DNA from: Strongylocentrotus purpuratus
Taxonomy: Eukaryota > Echinodermata > Echinoidea > Camarodonta > Strongylocentrotidae
Direction: 5' to 3'
Assembly (NCBI RefSeq): GCF_000002235.5
Contig: NW_022145613.1
Coordinates: 12,052,429-12,116,428 of the forward strand
DNA length: 64,000 nucleotides
A program made the translations under genes and the position numbers. Numbering within the stretch: position 1 is the first letter of the stretch; every line of letters starts with the position of its first letter. Below, in pieces: positions 25,496 through 36,565 of the stretch. The notes below the pieces were generated by a model, which saw only the letters and a program-made list of their open reading frames with translations, had not been told where the DNA came from and did no database searches.

Positions 25496-26352
25496 TGTTG
25501 TAAAACCAGATTTTATCTCCACATTTCATATGTTGCTTAATAGTACATATATTTTTGTATCTGTTGTAAACTCACAAACATTTGCATGGAAGAAACAATT
25601 AAAACTTTCACTTGTGGTCCAGACTTGCAAAGGTTTCATCTCGCAACCTTATCATAATTTTATGGAATTTACAAATGCTGAATATAAAATCTCAATACAC
25701 TAGCCTGTTTTTTAATAAATTATTTCAAAATGGTCTGTTAAAGATTTTAGTTCTTTCTATTTAATGAGATTTCCATTGACTACACAGCAGTAGGCCAATA
25801 CCATACTTTATGAGGGCTTGAATGAAAGGAGGCTTTAATATACTACGAGTGAACGATCTTGCGAGATTATAACCAAAATTATACATACTCAATTTGTTCT
25901 GGAATTCTCTAGGCTGACAGATTTGATTCAAAGTATTAATAATTCCTGGAAAGCCTAAAAGCACTGAGCCGTAATAAATGATTAGACAGTGACGTGGAAC
26001 CTCCTAGAGCAGATAACACTAGTCTACATACCATACTGGAGTACCTTTATTTTTTAAAGGCAAAATTTACTTTCTAATGTCACATCGAAATGAACACACA
26101 CACCAACCAATGTAAGATTAATTAATTGTTAACTATTTTGGAAAACCCTATTTAAGAGTTTTTTTTAATGTGATTTGTATTTTTTAGGTTCATGCCAAGG
26201 TCAAAGAGATGAAAAAAAGGTTTATTTATGTTGCATCTATGAATTTTACAGCCACTGTTATATTAAATGATTCTGTATTTTGCCTGTAAATCGAATTCTT
26301 AGATCAAAGCCGGTCCCAGATGTAAATAATAATTTCTGATTAATACACATCT

Positions 26353-26730
26353 TTAAAAACCTAATTTTGCACACGCAGACACATTACACACAAATTGTGT
26401 TTTCAGATTTGCAATTAAAGGACAGATAAATATTTTATAGAGGGTCTTGATGATAAGCTGCATGTAATAATATCGATCGTATGCGTCTTTGATGTACTTT
26501 AGAATCCTGACGATCGAGTTTGATGCATCATCGTGATAGGTCTTCCCTTTCAGGTCTTCCCTCTTCGCTCTAGTAATTATATGTCTGTCTGTCTCATTCA
26601 GCTGTGCAAATAAACATTGCTGTCTGAGCTGTAATGAGTCATTCCAAGCACTGGCATTATCAGAATATGTGGTGTCTGTATTGGCTCTGATTTTAAATGA
26701 ATCTTTAAGTTTGAAGTCAGAAATAGCCAT
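26353..26730 (-). CDS. Unrecognised open frame, 125 codons
   Basis: This is a minus-strand open frame with ATG at 26730 in a good context (caacATGG). The product is lysine-, aspartate- and asparagine-rich with no low-complexity tract, starting MAISDFKLKDSFKIRANTD and containing NDSLQLRQQCLFAQLNETDR. I do not recognise the family. The NDSLQLRQ...LNETD spacing faintly recalls coiled coils of the tektin type, but the WK motifs that would support this are absent. In 64 kb of AT-rich DNA a couple of frames this long are expected by chance. It has no evident splice partners. The ATG end lies about 45 bp from the 12-bp satellite. It is kept only as a candidate. Confidence 0.2.
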   Translation of the reverse strand: MAISDFKLKDSFKIRANTDTTYSDNASAWNDSLQLRQQCLFAQLNETDRHIITRAKREDLKGKTYHDDASNSIVRILKYIKDAYDRYYYMQLIIKTLYKIFICPLIANLKTQFVCNVSACAKLGF

Positions 26731-26772
26731 GTTGTAGACAGAGCGATTAAGGATGGTGTAACACGTATCACC

Positions 26773-26976
26773 AATTATTGAGTTAATTATTGAGTTAACT
26801 ATTGAGTTAATTATTGAGTTAACTATTGAGTTAACTATTGAGTTAATTATTGAGTTAACTATTGAGTTAACTATTGAGTTAATTATTGAGTTAACTATTG
26901 AGTTAACTATTGAGTTAATTATTGAGTTAACTATTGAGTTAACTATTGAGTTAACTATTGAGTTAACTATTGAGTT
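26773..26976 (+). repeat. 12-bp minisatellite, 17 exact units, 36-bp higher-order pattern
   Basis: Seventeen head-to-tail units AAYTATTGAGTT occupy 204 bp with no length changes. The only variation is at position 3. Written as T or C the order is TTCT CC T CC T CC T CCCC, so the central part repeats as a 36-bp T-C-C trimer. The right end runs directly into aatgcccttctggctttctg, an arm of the dispersed hairpin element, with the satellite's gagtt taking the place of the arm's own GAGTT. Confidence 0.95.
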
Positions 26977-27006
26977 AATGCCCTTCTGGCTTTCTGCAGA
27001 TGATAT
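26977..27006 (-). mobile_element. Arm of GAGAGCCAGAAGGG hairpin element
   Basis: The sequence aatgcccttctggctttctg, then cagatgat, reads on the minus strand as ATCATCTGCAGAAAGCCAGA, then AGGGCATT. The partner arm is not evident, as the satellite occupies its place. Confidence 0.7.
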
Positions 27007-27613
27007 TTTTTATTGAGAACTATAAGGGCTTGAGCTGAATATATACAAAGGGCATTAATTTATTAAAGTAGGTGTTTTGTTGCTGTCCTTACTATCTCTT
27101 GGTTGAAATACAAATGTAGTTAGAAAATATATTTAACCCTTCTCTTGCCTGCAATGCTTCAAATTGTTGTTATGAGCCCATGAATTTGTCATGTATTATT
27201 ATACGGATTTGTTGATTTGTAGATTCATAATAACGCAGATGAAATGTAAGAAGCAAGAAAATAGTCCTGATCGATTGAAGAACTTGCAGTTAAAATAAAT
27301 TGGGATGCAGGGTTGAATTGAAATGAAAATAGCTTGAATTAATGGCTGTCCTGCTACTTTAATCCTGATCCCCAACTCACATATAACACATGACTACTAT
27401 TAATGTTTCCCTGCATCGTGCCTAGCTGGCAGTTGTTCAGTCTGCATTGCAATCTGCTAATATGTCTGTCTTGTTTCGACTGTGTAAACATCCAAGGCAT
27501 GTGAAGAGCATTAGTCTTTTGTTTGTTCCTTTAATATACATGCTACATGCAAAAAGCATGTTTGTAGTCTGCTATTACAGTGCTGTCCACACAGAGACAT
27601 GTTTCCCCTTCCA

Positions 27614-27636
27614 CCCCCCCCCCCCCCCCCCCCCCC
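27614..27636 (+). repeat. Poly-C tract (C23)
   Basis: The longest homopolymer C run in the window. Confidence 0.95.
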
Positions 27637-28005
27637 ATTTTGAATCCCTAATTGATATACAAAAGTGGCCTAAATTGGCACCTTATGCAAACAATTTGTT
27701 TGATAACAAAAGTATTCATAGGCTTTTCCCCTTCTATTTGTGGTTTTATCATCATAATTCCATTATATTGTTAATATTCCTACCACACTCATCTCCCGGA
27801 GCCATGATTCTGATGTCGTGATGGCCAGTCCCCATGTATAGCATACAGAACTTGATCCCGCCCTCCTTCTCTCACCGATGTACTTAGTGAGGCATTAAAA
27901 CCCCTGTCATCTGAGAACCTCGTTAGCACATGAATGAAAAGTATTCTCCAGCAACGGAAGCATCTGGTCGAGTTATCTGCAACATGGATTGATGTCTGTT
28001 TCAGC

Positions 28006-28043
28006 AGACAGAGAGAGAGACAGAGTGATAGAGAGATAGAGAC

Positions 28044-28097
<54 letters not shown>
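28006..28097 (+). repeat. (GA)n microsatellite
   Basis: A (GA)n run preceded by gagagacagagtgatagaga-type units. Confidence 0.95.
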
Positions 28098-28101
<4 letters not shown>

Positions 28102-28899
28102 CTCAAAATGGCAGCCAATGTTCTCTCTGATTTCCTAATTGTGGAGAATAGATATATACATGTACTACTGTATGTATGCAGATAGTCAAGTCAATGTGGA
28201 TTGATTGTGATGTACATTTGATGACAGAAAAGATTCAAAATAATTTTCTGCTTGATTTCCTACGTGGGCATTTCCACGGTAATAGGGTACTTCTGTGTGT
28301 GAAAGAATAAAGCGCTTACAGAAAAATTAAATAAATATCCTGTGGCTTTCTGTGTTTTTATTTTCATTGTTGATGGTATAAAGAAATAAAAAAGACAATT
28401 CCATGCACTAATAATGTCATTTGGTTGTGTTGTCCTCTTTTCTTTAATGATTATTATTAAAAATTCCAAAGTACAATCAGTAAATGTTGAGTGGTGTGAT
28501 TTTGAGGGTGATGCAAATAAAAATTCTAAAAAGAAATTGATGTTTCATGTTTTGAAAAGAGATTTTGATGCGGGTGGATTACGGCATTGATCATAGTTAC
28601 GGCGATTGAGCTTTAAAGAGAGAGAGTGAGAGAGTTGAAAATTACATTGGCTGAATGAGAGATTCTGTCCACCTGTGTTACGTACGTTCAGAGTGAATTT
28701 TCCCACAATTATTAGTTGTGTCACCCAACAGTTTTATGTGCTTTGCAACTCTTTTGATGAAGGTTGAAATGTAGACCAAGAAAAAAATTGTCAAAATAAA
28801 CGCAAATAGAGATAAAATCTATTCAAAATTTGGAGTGCAATATTCGGTCCAACTCACGAACGTACGTAACAACTAAAAAAACGGACCGTGGCGTCCGCG

Positions 28900-29060
28900 A
28901 ATATGACGCATGGATAATCCACGTATCAGTCAAGTGAACCAAGGCACTGCAACGTTTGATTGTACTTGCAATCCATGCGCTGACTTCTACAATCGCGGGG
29001 CCGTGTAGCTCTATATAACTTCTGTCCAGTTTGTGCGTACGTTCACGGTTGCTGGTAGTT
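28900..29060 (+). promoter_or_regulatory. Putative promoter of the small nested gene
   Basis: This is a CpG-rich segment in an AT-rich intron, with tatataa at 29012-29018 and a CTGTCC...GTACGTTC foldback starting 29022. A start site near 29040-29050 would be expected from the TATA position. No transcript evidence is available. Confidence 0.4.
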
Positions 29061-29214
29061 AGAACGACACGTACGCACGATGGACAGAAATGCTATTCGG
29101 TCTTATTTACGTACGTTTTTTCGCGGGGTTTCGTGAGCAGCAGACGACATCCGATCGTAATCATTGGAGTATCAACTCAACATTAGATTAGATCTAGGCT
29201 TTGAAAATCGTGGA

Positions 29215-30189
29215 ATGGTACGTATTTGTTATTCAAAATCTTTTTGAAATACAGTAAAAGATCATGTTTCCGAAAATGAGTCATGTGTAACTTTAGTGGT
29301 GTACGATTATATTTTCCTCTTCTTGTCTAGCTAGTGGTCTGCTAGATCTAGTGCTAAATTTTAACGTGTAGTGATATTATTACATTACAGTCCCATATGT
29401 AGCTTTTCATGTATGCAACACTGGTAACTCTCGCCGATCTCGCATTTTCAATAGGTGCAACCGCAACCCAATTTAGCTCACGCAAAAAAAGCAACTGCAG
29501 TTGCCTAAATCAAGAACAAAAAAAAACAAATTTATACTTACCAACAGCTTGCTTGATTACTTAATGTTGGTTATCTTCAATAAATTGTGTTTTCTTCAAA
29601 AGGTCGCATTGTTGTTATGGTTGAAGAAGGATATTACTGTTAAATAATTTACAGCATACAACTTACAAGAGTGTTTTGTTGTACACAATTAAGTTTTATC
29701 TCAATTAGAATAATTACATGAATTAATTCACTTTGAAACATTAATCAGCCCCAGAATATATGACTTTACAATCCTTCTGTTAATCATTTAATGCCTTCAT
29801 GTTTCAAAACCAGGAAATATCTATCTGTTTGGAGTGAAAATGTGCATGATTACTATTAACGTGAGAAAATCTGAACGAGTCAAAAAAGAAAAAAAATACA
29901 AATACATTTAAATTTGAATTAGCACAATGGATTTTAAACTCACGATTTTTTTCATCTTTAATTCTTTTGATTTCAGGTGAAAGATGTTGTGGGAGAAGAT
30001 CTTGTCATCAAGTACATGGCCAAGTCGGAGTCTCATCCGGGGCTATTTATATGGCCAGCACGTGAGGATGTGTCTCGGGAATGTAGAAAACAGATAGTGA
30101 AGAAAATGCCTAACCCTGTCCTTCGGGAAGACATCAGCAGCACTAGATTACAATTTTTCACCTTTGCAGAACTCTCCCCAGAATCATGA
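29215..30189 (+). CDS. Candidate small two-exon gene, 72 codons, unrecognised product
   Basis: The predicted coding sequence joins 29215-29217 to 29977-30189. The upstream exon ends in ATG exactly at donor gtacgt (29218), and the acceptor gatttcag ends at 29976. The join reads ATG GTG AAA GAT, giving an open frame MVKDVVGEDLVIKYMAKSES through LFIWPAREDVSRECRKQIVK to a stop at 30187-30189. An in-frame TAA at 29158-29160 closes the frame upstream with no earlier ATG in it. A short upstream frame starts at 29080. An AATAAA signal lies at 30492-30497. The product is charged and has no signal peptide or membrane segment. The aromatic-proline LFIWPARED segment followed by a basic stretch reads like real protein. 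I do not recognise the family. It could instead be the last exon of a decayed transposon or retrocopy, in which case the upstream join is accidental. Confidence 0.4.
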
Positions 30190-30834
30190 CTTGCTCCATA
30201 CAATTTATGAATGTCTTATTACTCATAGATTGGTTAATAATGAATCGAGTCATTCCAACTTCTTCAGAGAACTTGTGTAAAGTCCAGCACACCCGATATC
30301 GTCCCAAACCATCGGTTTTAAAATCCTTACAATATTCTCTGACTCTCGTGTAAGAGGAAAACCTAGAACTGCGTGTATTGATGTTAAAAAGGAGACATGA
30401 TTAAATGGCTGGATCGTGCTAATTTATTGTTCTCACGTTGTACTTCAGTAAGGTTTTAATCACCTCAATAGACTTGTGTGTTATGAAAACAAATAAAATT
30501 CATGGAAAATTGGCACAAAGACACAATTATTTACTGAAAATATTTAATGAATGCTCAATTGAATTGATGCATTATAATATGCAAAATAACCCATTGAGTA
30601 TGCAGTGTCAAATCTTTTTTGAATTTCAGATCTGAATTACATCAAAATGATTGTTATAAATACATGTATTTGATTTGAACTTACTTGAAATGAATGATCA
30701 TAATTTTGAACAAAAATAGAATTAAATAGAGCATTTATGAAAAATGAAGAAATATAAAAGGTAAATATCATACACATTGTAGTTAGCAGATAAAAGAACT
30801 CTAGAATAAAAGCATACAAATCCTGTATAGACAA

Positions 30835-31146
30835 TTTGTAATTAACGACATGATGTTTGTGAAATATCAATGAATAGTGTTTGCCTTTTATTCTATATTG
30901 TGTCAACTACTTTCCCAGTCTTGATGGGAATTGATTACAAGCTAATGCTTACATGTAGTGAAATGCATGCTCAATTGTTTAACAGTCTGTTATTATTGGG
31001 CTCTGTGTCCGAGACACATTTTGGCTACTGACTATTAAAGACCTAGACTACTTTTAAATTTGTATATAAGGTTTTGTGAAATTTCAATTTCAATGAAATG
31101 ATTAGTGTTTGCCTTTTATTCTATATTGTGCCAACTTCTTTCCATG
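30835..31146 (+). repeat. Direct repeat, two copies about 220 bp apart
   Basis: The words agtgtttgccttttattcta, then tattgtg and caact, occur at 30878-30908 and again at 31105-31136 with shared flanks (tcaatgaa upstream, tttcc downstream). The spacer is AT-rich and I see no function. Confidence 0.55.
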
Positions 31147-33078
31147 TGACTATAGTTACTATCTTATCATTTTTAAATTTGAATTTGCAATTCAGGTGTT
31201 CATAATTGTATAAATTTATATAAATGGTTCATCCATGGACAATTTAAGTTGTACACTGAAGTTTGTTGCTTGCTTTTGCAGTTGGTCAAAAGATTAATGA
31301 GAGGTGAGATAAGATTTCAAAACTATCAATTAATCTATTTTACAGATTTACAAACCGTATATCAGTTGGCAAATTCATTGATTTCATTATACTTAATAAT
31401 TAAAGACCATTCACATTTCACTTATTCTCCACAATTTAAAATGATCAATACAATGAAACATTTTAACCTATGCAACGCTTATGAATATATTGATTATGAA
31501 ATATGTGTCCCAAAACAGAATTCAAACAAACGTTTAGATGCCTGTTCTGTCCAACCGTTACATACGTTCCCTATTCTTATTAATTGGTTCCAACATGCAT
31601 CAACAATTATAACTTCTAGATTTTATTTTATCCTGGAATATATGAACATAGCATCAACATCCAGTACACAGTGACACCAAATTAATAGAGTACGCACCAT
31701 TAAAACATGTGTGAAAGATTTATTCATTCAATAATACATGATACATTGCAAACATTCCTTAAATATTTGTTTTTCTGATTCACAAAAAAAGCTATAAAAT
31801 TTTTTTAAAAAAGAAGCAAATTCTGAGATGATTGTTAAATTGATGTTTTATTGATACTTAACTCACATGAATGAACATTGCATTTATATATTGAGCAAAT
31901 AATAAATCAGAGGTAATTTAAGTTACAAATTTCTGTCCAATGTTACATACGTTCCCCCCAATACATGTCCTACTTTACGACCTCTGCAAAGTTAACATGA
32001 AATCACACTTATCTTTTCCCTCATAAATATATAGAATATAGATATTGGACAAGCAAAGGGAGAAATTTGATTGCTCTAGGGGTGAAAACAATTTTGACCA
32101 TATTTACATCACAGAAGTACCCACTTAACATGGAAATGCCCACTTGTTATTCTAGAAAAATCAGTGTGCATTAAGTCTGTGAAGTGCTACAACTTACAAG
32201 AAAGAATTCAAAATGTCTTCCTATTTTCTATTTGATATTTGCCTGAGAATTTTCACAAGTGTTTGTAGACTAATTATGGTCCTATCCAAATCTAATAATT
32301 TTATCATTGTGAATATTGCATGATGAAAAAAAATATGTTAAACATGGAACAACAGTCTGAGAACTTTGCCCTGTAATATAAATTTAGATTCAAATCGATT
32401 GAACCAATAATGCTAGTGTCCTTATCTGCACCTTCTGGAAATGGCAAATCGTGTCAACATTTGCATACACTCCGTGCTTGGCCAGAATTTCCAGAACTCT
32501 GTAAGGGCATTGTAAATATTAATTGCTCTATGAGTCATCGGGAAAGTGTGCGAATATTTCAGGATAAAAATTGCAGCTGTGGAATTCAAGATGATTCCCA
32601 ACTTTGTTTTTTCTTTCCTTATCCCTCGGCTATGATTTTCTCGTTAAATATTCACAAGGAGATATCTTGCTGTAGGTGGAGACGGACAATTTGTTAATTC
32701 TGTGTGAGTTATTTTCAATCTTTTATGATTATTGACAGTCTATTGCTAAGCACTATGCATTTGTGTCGATGAAGAATGCTTCAAATATGTCTGTGCATGT
32801 ATGGCCCCCATTGGTATTAAAATGTTTGAGGTTATAATTTTGTAACTTTTTACTGGCTTTAGTGGACTAATATGTAACAAAGTCTGGACTCAGTGGACTG
32901 CCATAGTAGATGTTTGTCACACTTATACTAGTGTATGCACTTCATATATACTCCAAACAATGTGGCAGTCCATTGTTTCTATCCAAAGCATTACAGAGTT
33001 AATGACTTTTATGCTGCTAACAACACACAAGGAAAAAATAATATACCAATATCCAATAGGGCTATTTATGGTGTACCT

Positions 33079-33117
33079 CCCCCCCCCCCCCCCCCTTTTA
33101 TGTGAAGGGGGGGGGGG
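33079..33117. repeat. Poly-C / poly-G inverted tract (potential G:C hairpin)
   Basis: A run of about seventeen C (from 33079) is followed after a short ttttatgtgaa spacer by eleven G (33107-33117). The two tracts are complementary and could form a stem of roughly eleven G:C pairs. Translated frames here show poly-Pro/poly-Gly only. Confidence 0.8.
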
Positions 33118-33189
33118 TGGCTGGCAGGTATCTAATTTATTTGTAAATTTTAACATTAATTGCAATACTATGACTTTGTGACAGTTCTG

Positions 33190-33360
33190 GTAATAATAAT
33201 AATAACGTTCAATTCATATATAGCCCAACTATTACATAATTGTCTCCATGCTCTTCTACTTTGTGTCTGTATTTGAATGCAAGACTACATAAAGCGCTGC
33301 ACAGCCAAGCCCAGGGCCGCAGTAACCCAGTTTAAAGGGGAAAAACCTGGGAAACCTCGA
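33190..33360 (-). mobile_element. Retroposon tail with (ATT)n end (minus strand)
   Basis: Read on the minus strand, the segment passes through cagcgctttatgtagtc and ggctatatatgaattgaacg and ends in (ATT)n, at 33193-33207. The GCGCTTT...CTATATA...(ATT)n order resembles the 3' end seen at 51250-51305, which suggests a related SINE or short LINE tail. No head is recognised. Confidence 0.4.
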
Positions 33361-33696
33361 TCTGGGCATGTAGTCCCACTGTATGGGAATGGTTGTATGT
33401 ACAGCTGCATGTTCAGCATGTAAACTAAAACCACTATTGACAGATGAGGTCCATATAACACCGTCTACTGAAAAGAAGAATGTGCTTCAAGTCTAACATG
33501 AAAGTGTTGAATGAGCAAACCGAAAGTTCACCTTTGTATTAGTATGTGTGAAGTGTAGCTTCACTAGCTTCACTAGCTTCACTACCCATACTGACCAAAT
33601 GTTCCGCCTCACTACCCATTTTTAAACGAAATGTCCGTGAAATTCAATTCAAGTGAGTTGATTTTGCGATCGCTCACATGAAGTATTGCTACCACC

Positions 33697-33718
33697 CTCT
33701 CTCTCTCTCTCCCTCTCT

Positions 33719-33760
<42 letters not shown>

Positions 33761-33778
33761 GTTTACTCTCTCTCTCCT
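33697..33778 (+). repeat. (CT)n microsatellite
   Basis: A CT run with a few interruptions, pyrimidine on the plus strand. Confidence 0.95.
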
Positions 33779-33989
33779 CTTCCATTTTCATGTAATCTCC
33801 TATTTGTATAAAATGTTTTATAGTTATATATTATGTTGTTTTTAATTATTGTATATTTTGTATATTTGTATGTGTATTGTAATATATTTGAAATGTAATT
33901 TGTTTGTGTAAAGCAGGCCTTGCGGCTTGAATGGGACTACCCTGCTTTTTATAAAGAAAACATGAATAAATAATAAATAAATAGCTTTG

Positions 33990-34295
33990 GTCGATTGAGA
34001 GCCAGAAGGGCATTCAATCTGTGTTAACCCATGGACTACTGACTCCTGTCATTCCATAGGGGTAGTACAGGGGGCGTTTCACAAAACTTGTCATCAATGA
34101 CAAATGACAGTTCTTGTTAAAAGCTACTCAAATCCTTGCTTCTGATTGGTTGTCAACAGATTTGTCACTGATGTTTGTGATTTGTCACTGATTTTTGTGA
34201 TTTGTCATTGAAAAAAGACTTTGTGAAACGGGTCCCAGGTCTGACTCGATTCGACTAGGCAATGGGTTGAATGTCCTTCTTGCTCTAGGTGGATG
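33990..34295. mobile_element. GAGAGCCAGAAGGG hairpin element interrupted by another MITE
   Basis: The left arm gtcgattgagagccagaagg, then gcattcaatc (33990-34020), is mirrored by ggttgaatgtccttcttgct, then ctaggtggatga (34263-34293). The intervening 240 bp contains the inverted-repeat element at 34069-34237, so the hairpin element was probably its insertion site. Confidence 0.6.
34069..34237. mobile_element. MITE with GTTTCACAAAR ends
   Basis: The left end GGGGGCGTTTCACAAAACTT and the right end AAGACTTTGTGAAACGGGTCCC-type sequence are inverted repeats. They continue inward as GTCATCAATGACAAA and TTTGTCATTGA. The interior repeats tttgtcactgatttttgtga. No coding capacity. It resembles the ends at 63174-63324 and the TTTCACAAAG ends at 53303-53636. 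Confidence 0.75.
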
Positions 34296-35455
34296 ATGGA
34301 AACTGATATATGCCTACCATGCTTACATTAAAAATCACACCATATTTAGATGCATTGAAGACGTTTTCACTTCAGATACAGCTATCCACAACAATCCAAA
34401 ATTTCTGGCTGCCCGCAAGAAAGCTGTTACTGCTTCTAGGCAGTACAGCTCTTATACATGTACGGCCTTCTTGTGGGTAGCGGACGTATTGTGATTTGAG
34501 GGTCGATCAAATCATTCACTCAAATTGCACCATTTGATGATATGGGAGTGGGGGGGGGGGGGGGGTTTATAAGTGTCATTATTTGCAATATGCTAGGCAG
34601 AGACATGCCCTATGCTAAGGAACCTATGTAGCAATGACAGATAACTATTCATTTTTAGCAAGGTCTGCTCTTGCCTTCGTCCTGCACCTGATGATAATGA
34701 AAACCTATTACCTTTTTGGTAATAATCGTGCTTAATTGAGGAGATTGAGGAGATCTCTGGTGGTGAAATTTCACCCTGAAGAAGTGTGGAGGATTGAAAA
34801 AGAAGCTTGACGAATCGAAAGAAGATCTGAGGTAACTTCCTCTTCGTCTCCTTTGCCGGATGAAGAGGGTCGACAAGGCTCGACATGCTAATTAGTACTC
34901 TCCTCCTAGTCCCGATCAGTCAAAAATTTGTTGGGTTTTGGGGCATTGCTCTTACATTAAGATTGGCTATTTAGTGCGAACATTCTGAAAATGGTTCACC
35001 CTGTCAGTAGGCTAATTTTGACAATGAAAAACTTGACATTTATTGCCCCCACTCTCAGTCATTCAAAGTCATGTTGGTTTGTGGCAATTATGCTCTGTCA
35101 TAATATTTAGCTCTCAAACTGTGGAAATGGTTCACTCGTCACTAGGATGTTGTGCTTGAAGCACCGTCAGTTACTACCCTCTATTCCCAATCAGTAAAAA
35201 ATAAGGTTTTCCTTGGCTTTCATTACGATTGATTATTTAGTGCGAAAAATGGATTCTGAAATAAGGAGCAGCTGGCAGTTGGTTTATTCTCTCACTAGGC
35301 TTTCAGGGCAGTGAAAATGATTATTGTCCTGATTTTTCTCCAAAAAATATGACATTTGTGGGATTGGGGATGAAAACGTCTGCCGGATTTGTAATATCTT
35401 GTAATAGAAAAATAAGACCATTAGTAATTTTTGCCTTCTTAGTTAGAATAGGGGC

Positions 35456-35474
35456 GGGGGGGGGGGGGGGGGGG
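35456..35474 (+). repeat. Poly-G tract
   Basis: Nineteen consecutive G. Confidence 0.95.
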
Positions 35475-35652
35475 CTGCTGGTTCTCCCATGAACGCCTTT
35501 GGGAGATGGAGTTGTCAAAAGAGTATATTGTGGTAACCTTATGTGGTCATTTCACTTTCATTAATTTATGCAAATGGATCCTTGTTTAAGCTGCACAGAT
35601 CTTTTAAAAGGCTCTCAAAACCATTATCAAATGTTGTGGTTCACAGTGACAG

Positions 35653-35686
35653 AGGAGGAGCGAGAGTGGAGAGAGAGAGAAAGAGA

Positions 35687-35717
<31 letters not shown>

Positions 35718-35832
35718 GGGGTAGGAGAGAGAGAGAGAGATGAGGAGAGAGGGGGTAGGGGTTTAAGAAAGATAGGGGAGTGAAAGAGAAAGAGATAAAA
35801 ATCAAGAAGTGGACAGAAAGCAAGAGGGGGAA
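35653..35832 (+). repeat. (GA)n-rich purine array
   Basis: Mixed GAGAGA and GAAAGA units. Open frames on both strands are repeat translations. Confidence 0.9.
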
Positions 35833-36349
35833 CAGAATGGAGAAAAAGTAGAACCTTTTAATTTGTTTTTGTTAATAATTAAGCCCTTTGGGATCATTGT
35901 CTTAATTTCTCTCCATTAGATCTTTCTTGTTTGTCCAAAATAGATATTTTCATAGATAATTTGTTTTGAACTACAAGTACCAATGGCATCAATTCATTGT
36001 GATTGTGTATAAAATGTAACTTTCTGTTTGGTTGTTTTGAATAAGTCATTTACTGAAGATGAAACATGATATGGATCAATGTCTCTGACACCAACAACAC
36101 TACTTGAAGCATTATTGTATCTTTACTCGTTTCCTCCCTAAACACCCATTGTTCCGGAGTCCAGACCTAGTTTGTTGAAATGTCAGCAGAATTTGAGAGA
36201 AGTATCACTTTACTTGTCCGTCTCCTAAGAATTGTTGAGATCCAGAGGTGTTTAGCAGGGAGGTTGAAATGGAAAGTGGTTTTGCCCAGGGATAAGTGAA
36301 AGAAAAGTAGGTTGGCATTTGGATTATCAAAATGGATGGAATCGAGATG

Positions 36350-36522
36350 AGGGGAAAGGGAGAGTAAGGGGCAGGAGAGAGACAGAGAGGAGGAGGGAGA
36401 GAGAGAGAGAGAGGGGGGGGGGGAGGGGGAGCTCGAAAGAAAGAAAGAAAGAAAGAAACAAACAAACAAACAAACAAACAAACAAACAAAGAAAGAAGGA
36501 AAGAGAGGGAGGGAGAGAGAGG

Positions 36523-36564
<42 letters not shown>

Positions 36565-36565
36565 G
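36350..36565 (+). repeat. (GA)n / G11 / (GAAA)n / (CAAA)n / (GA)n compound array
   Basis: (GA)n abuts G11 (36413-36423), then (GAAA)n, a (CAAA)n run at 36455-36490, and a second (GA)n block at about 36530-36560. Confidence 0.95.

Larger units (their letters stand above)
28665..31954. repeat. Dispersed CTGTCCA...GTACGTTC motif cluster
   Basis: The composite CTGTCC followed within 0-8 bases by GTTACRTACGTTC or close variants occurs at 28665-28689 (+), 28843-28870 (minus, decayed), 29022-29044 (+), 29065-29087 (minus), 31547-31570 (+) and 31933-31954 (+). A bare TTACGTACGTTT lies at 29108. I do not see the composite elsewhere in the window. The pair at 29022/29065 forms a foldback over the presumed transcription start of the small gene. 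Confidence 0.6.

Noticed and set aside
31249..31674. 141-codon plus-strand frame after a tttgcag acceptor-like site
   Set aside because: AT-rich, hydrophobic/Asn-Tyr-rich composition of random AT-rich DNA, with no family or partner exons; it also contains one of the GTACGTTC motifs.
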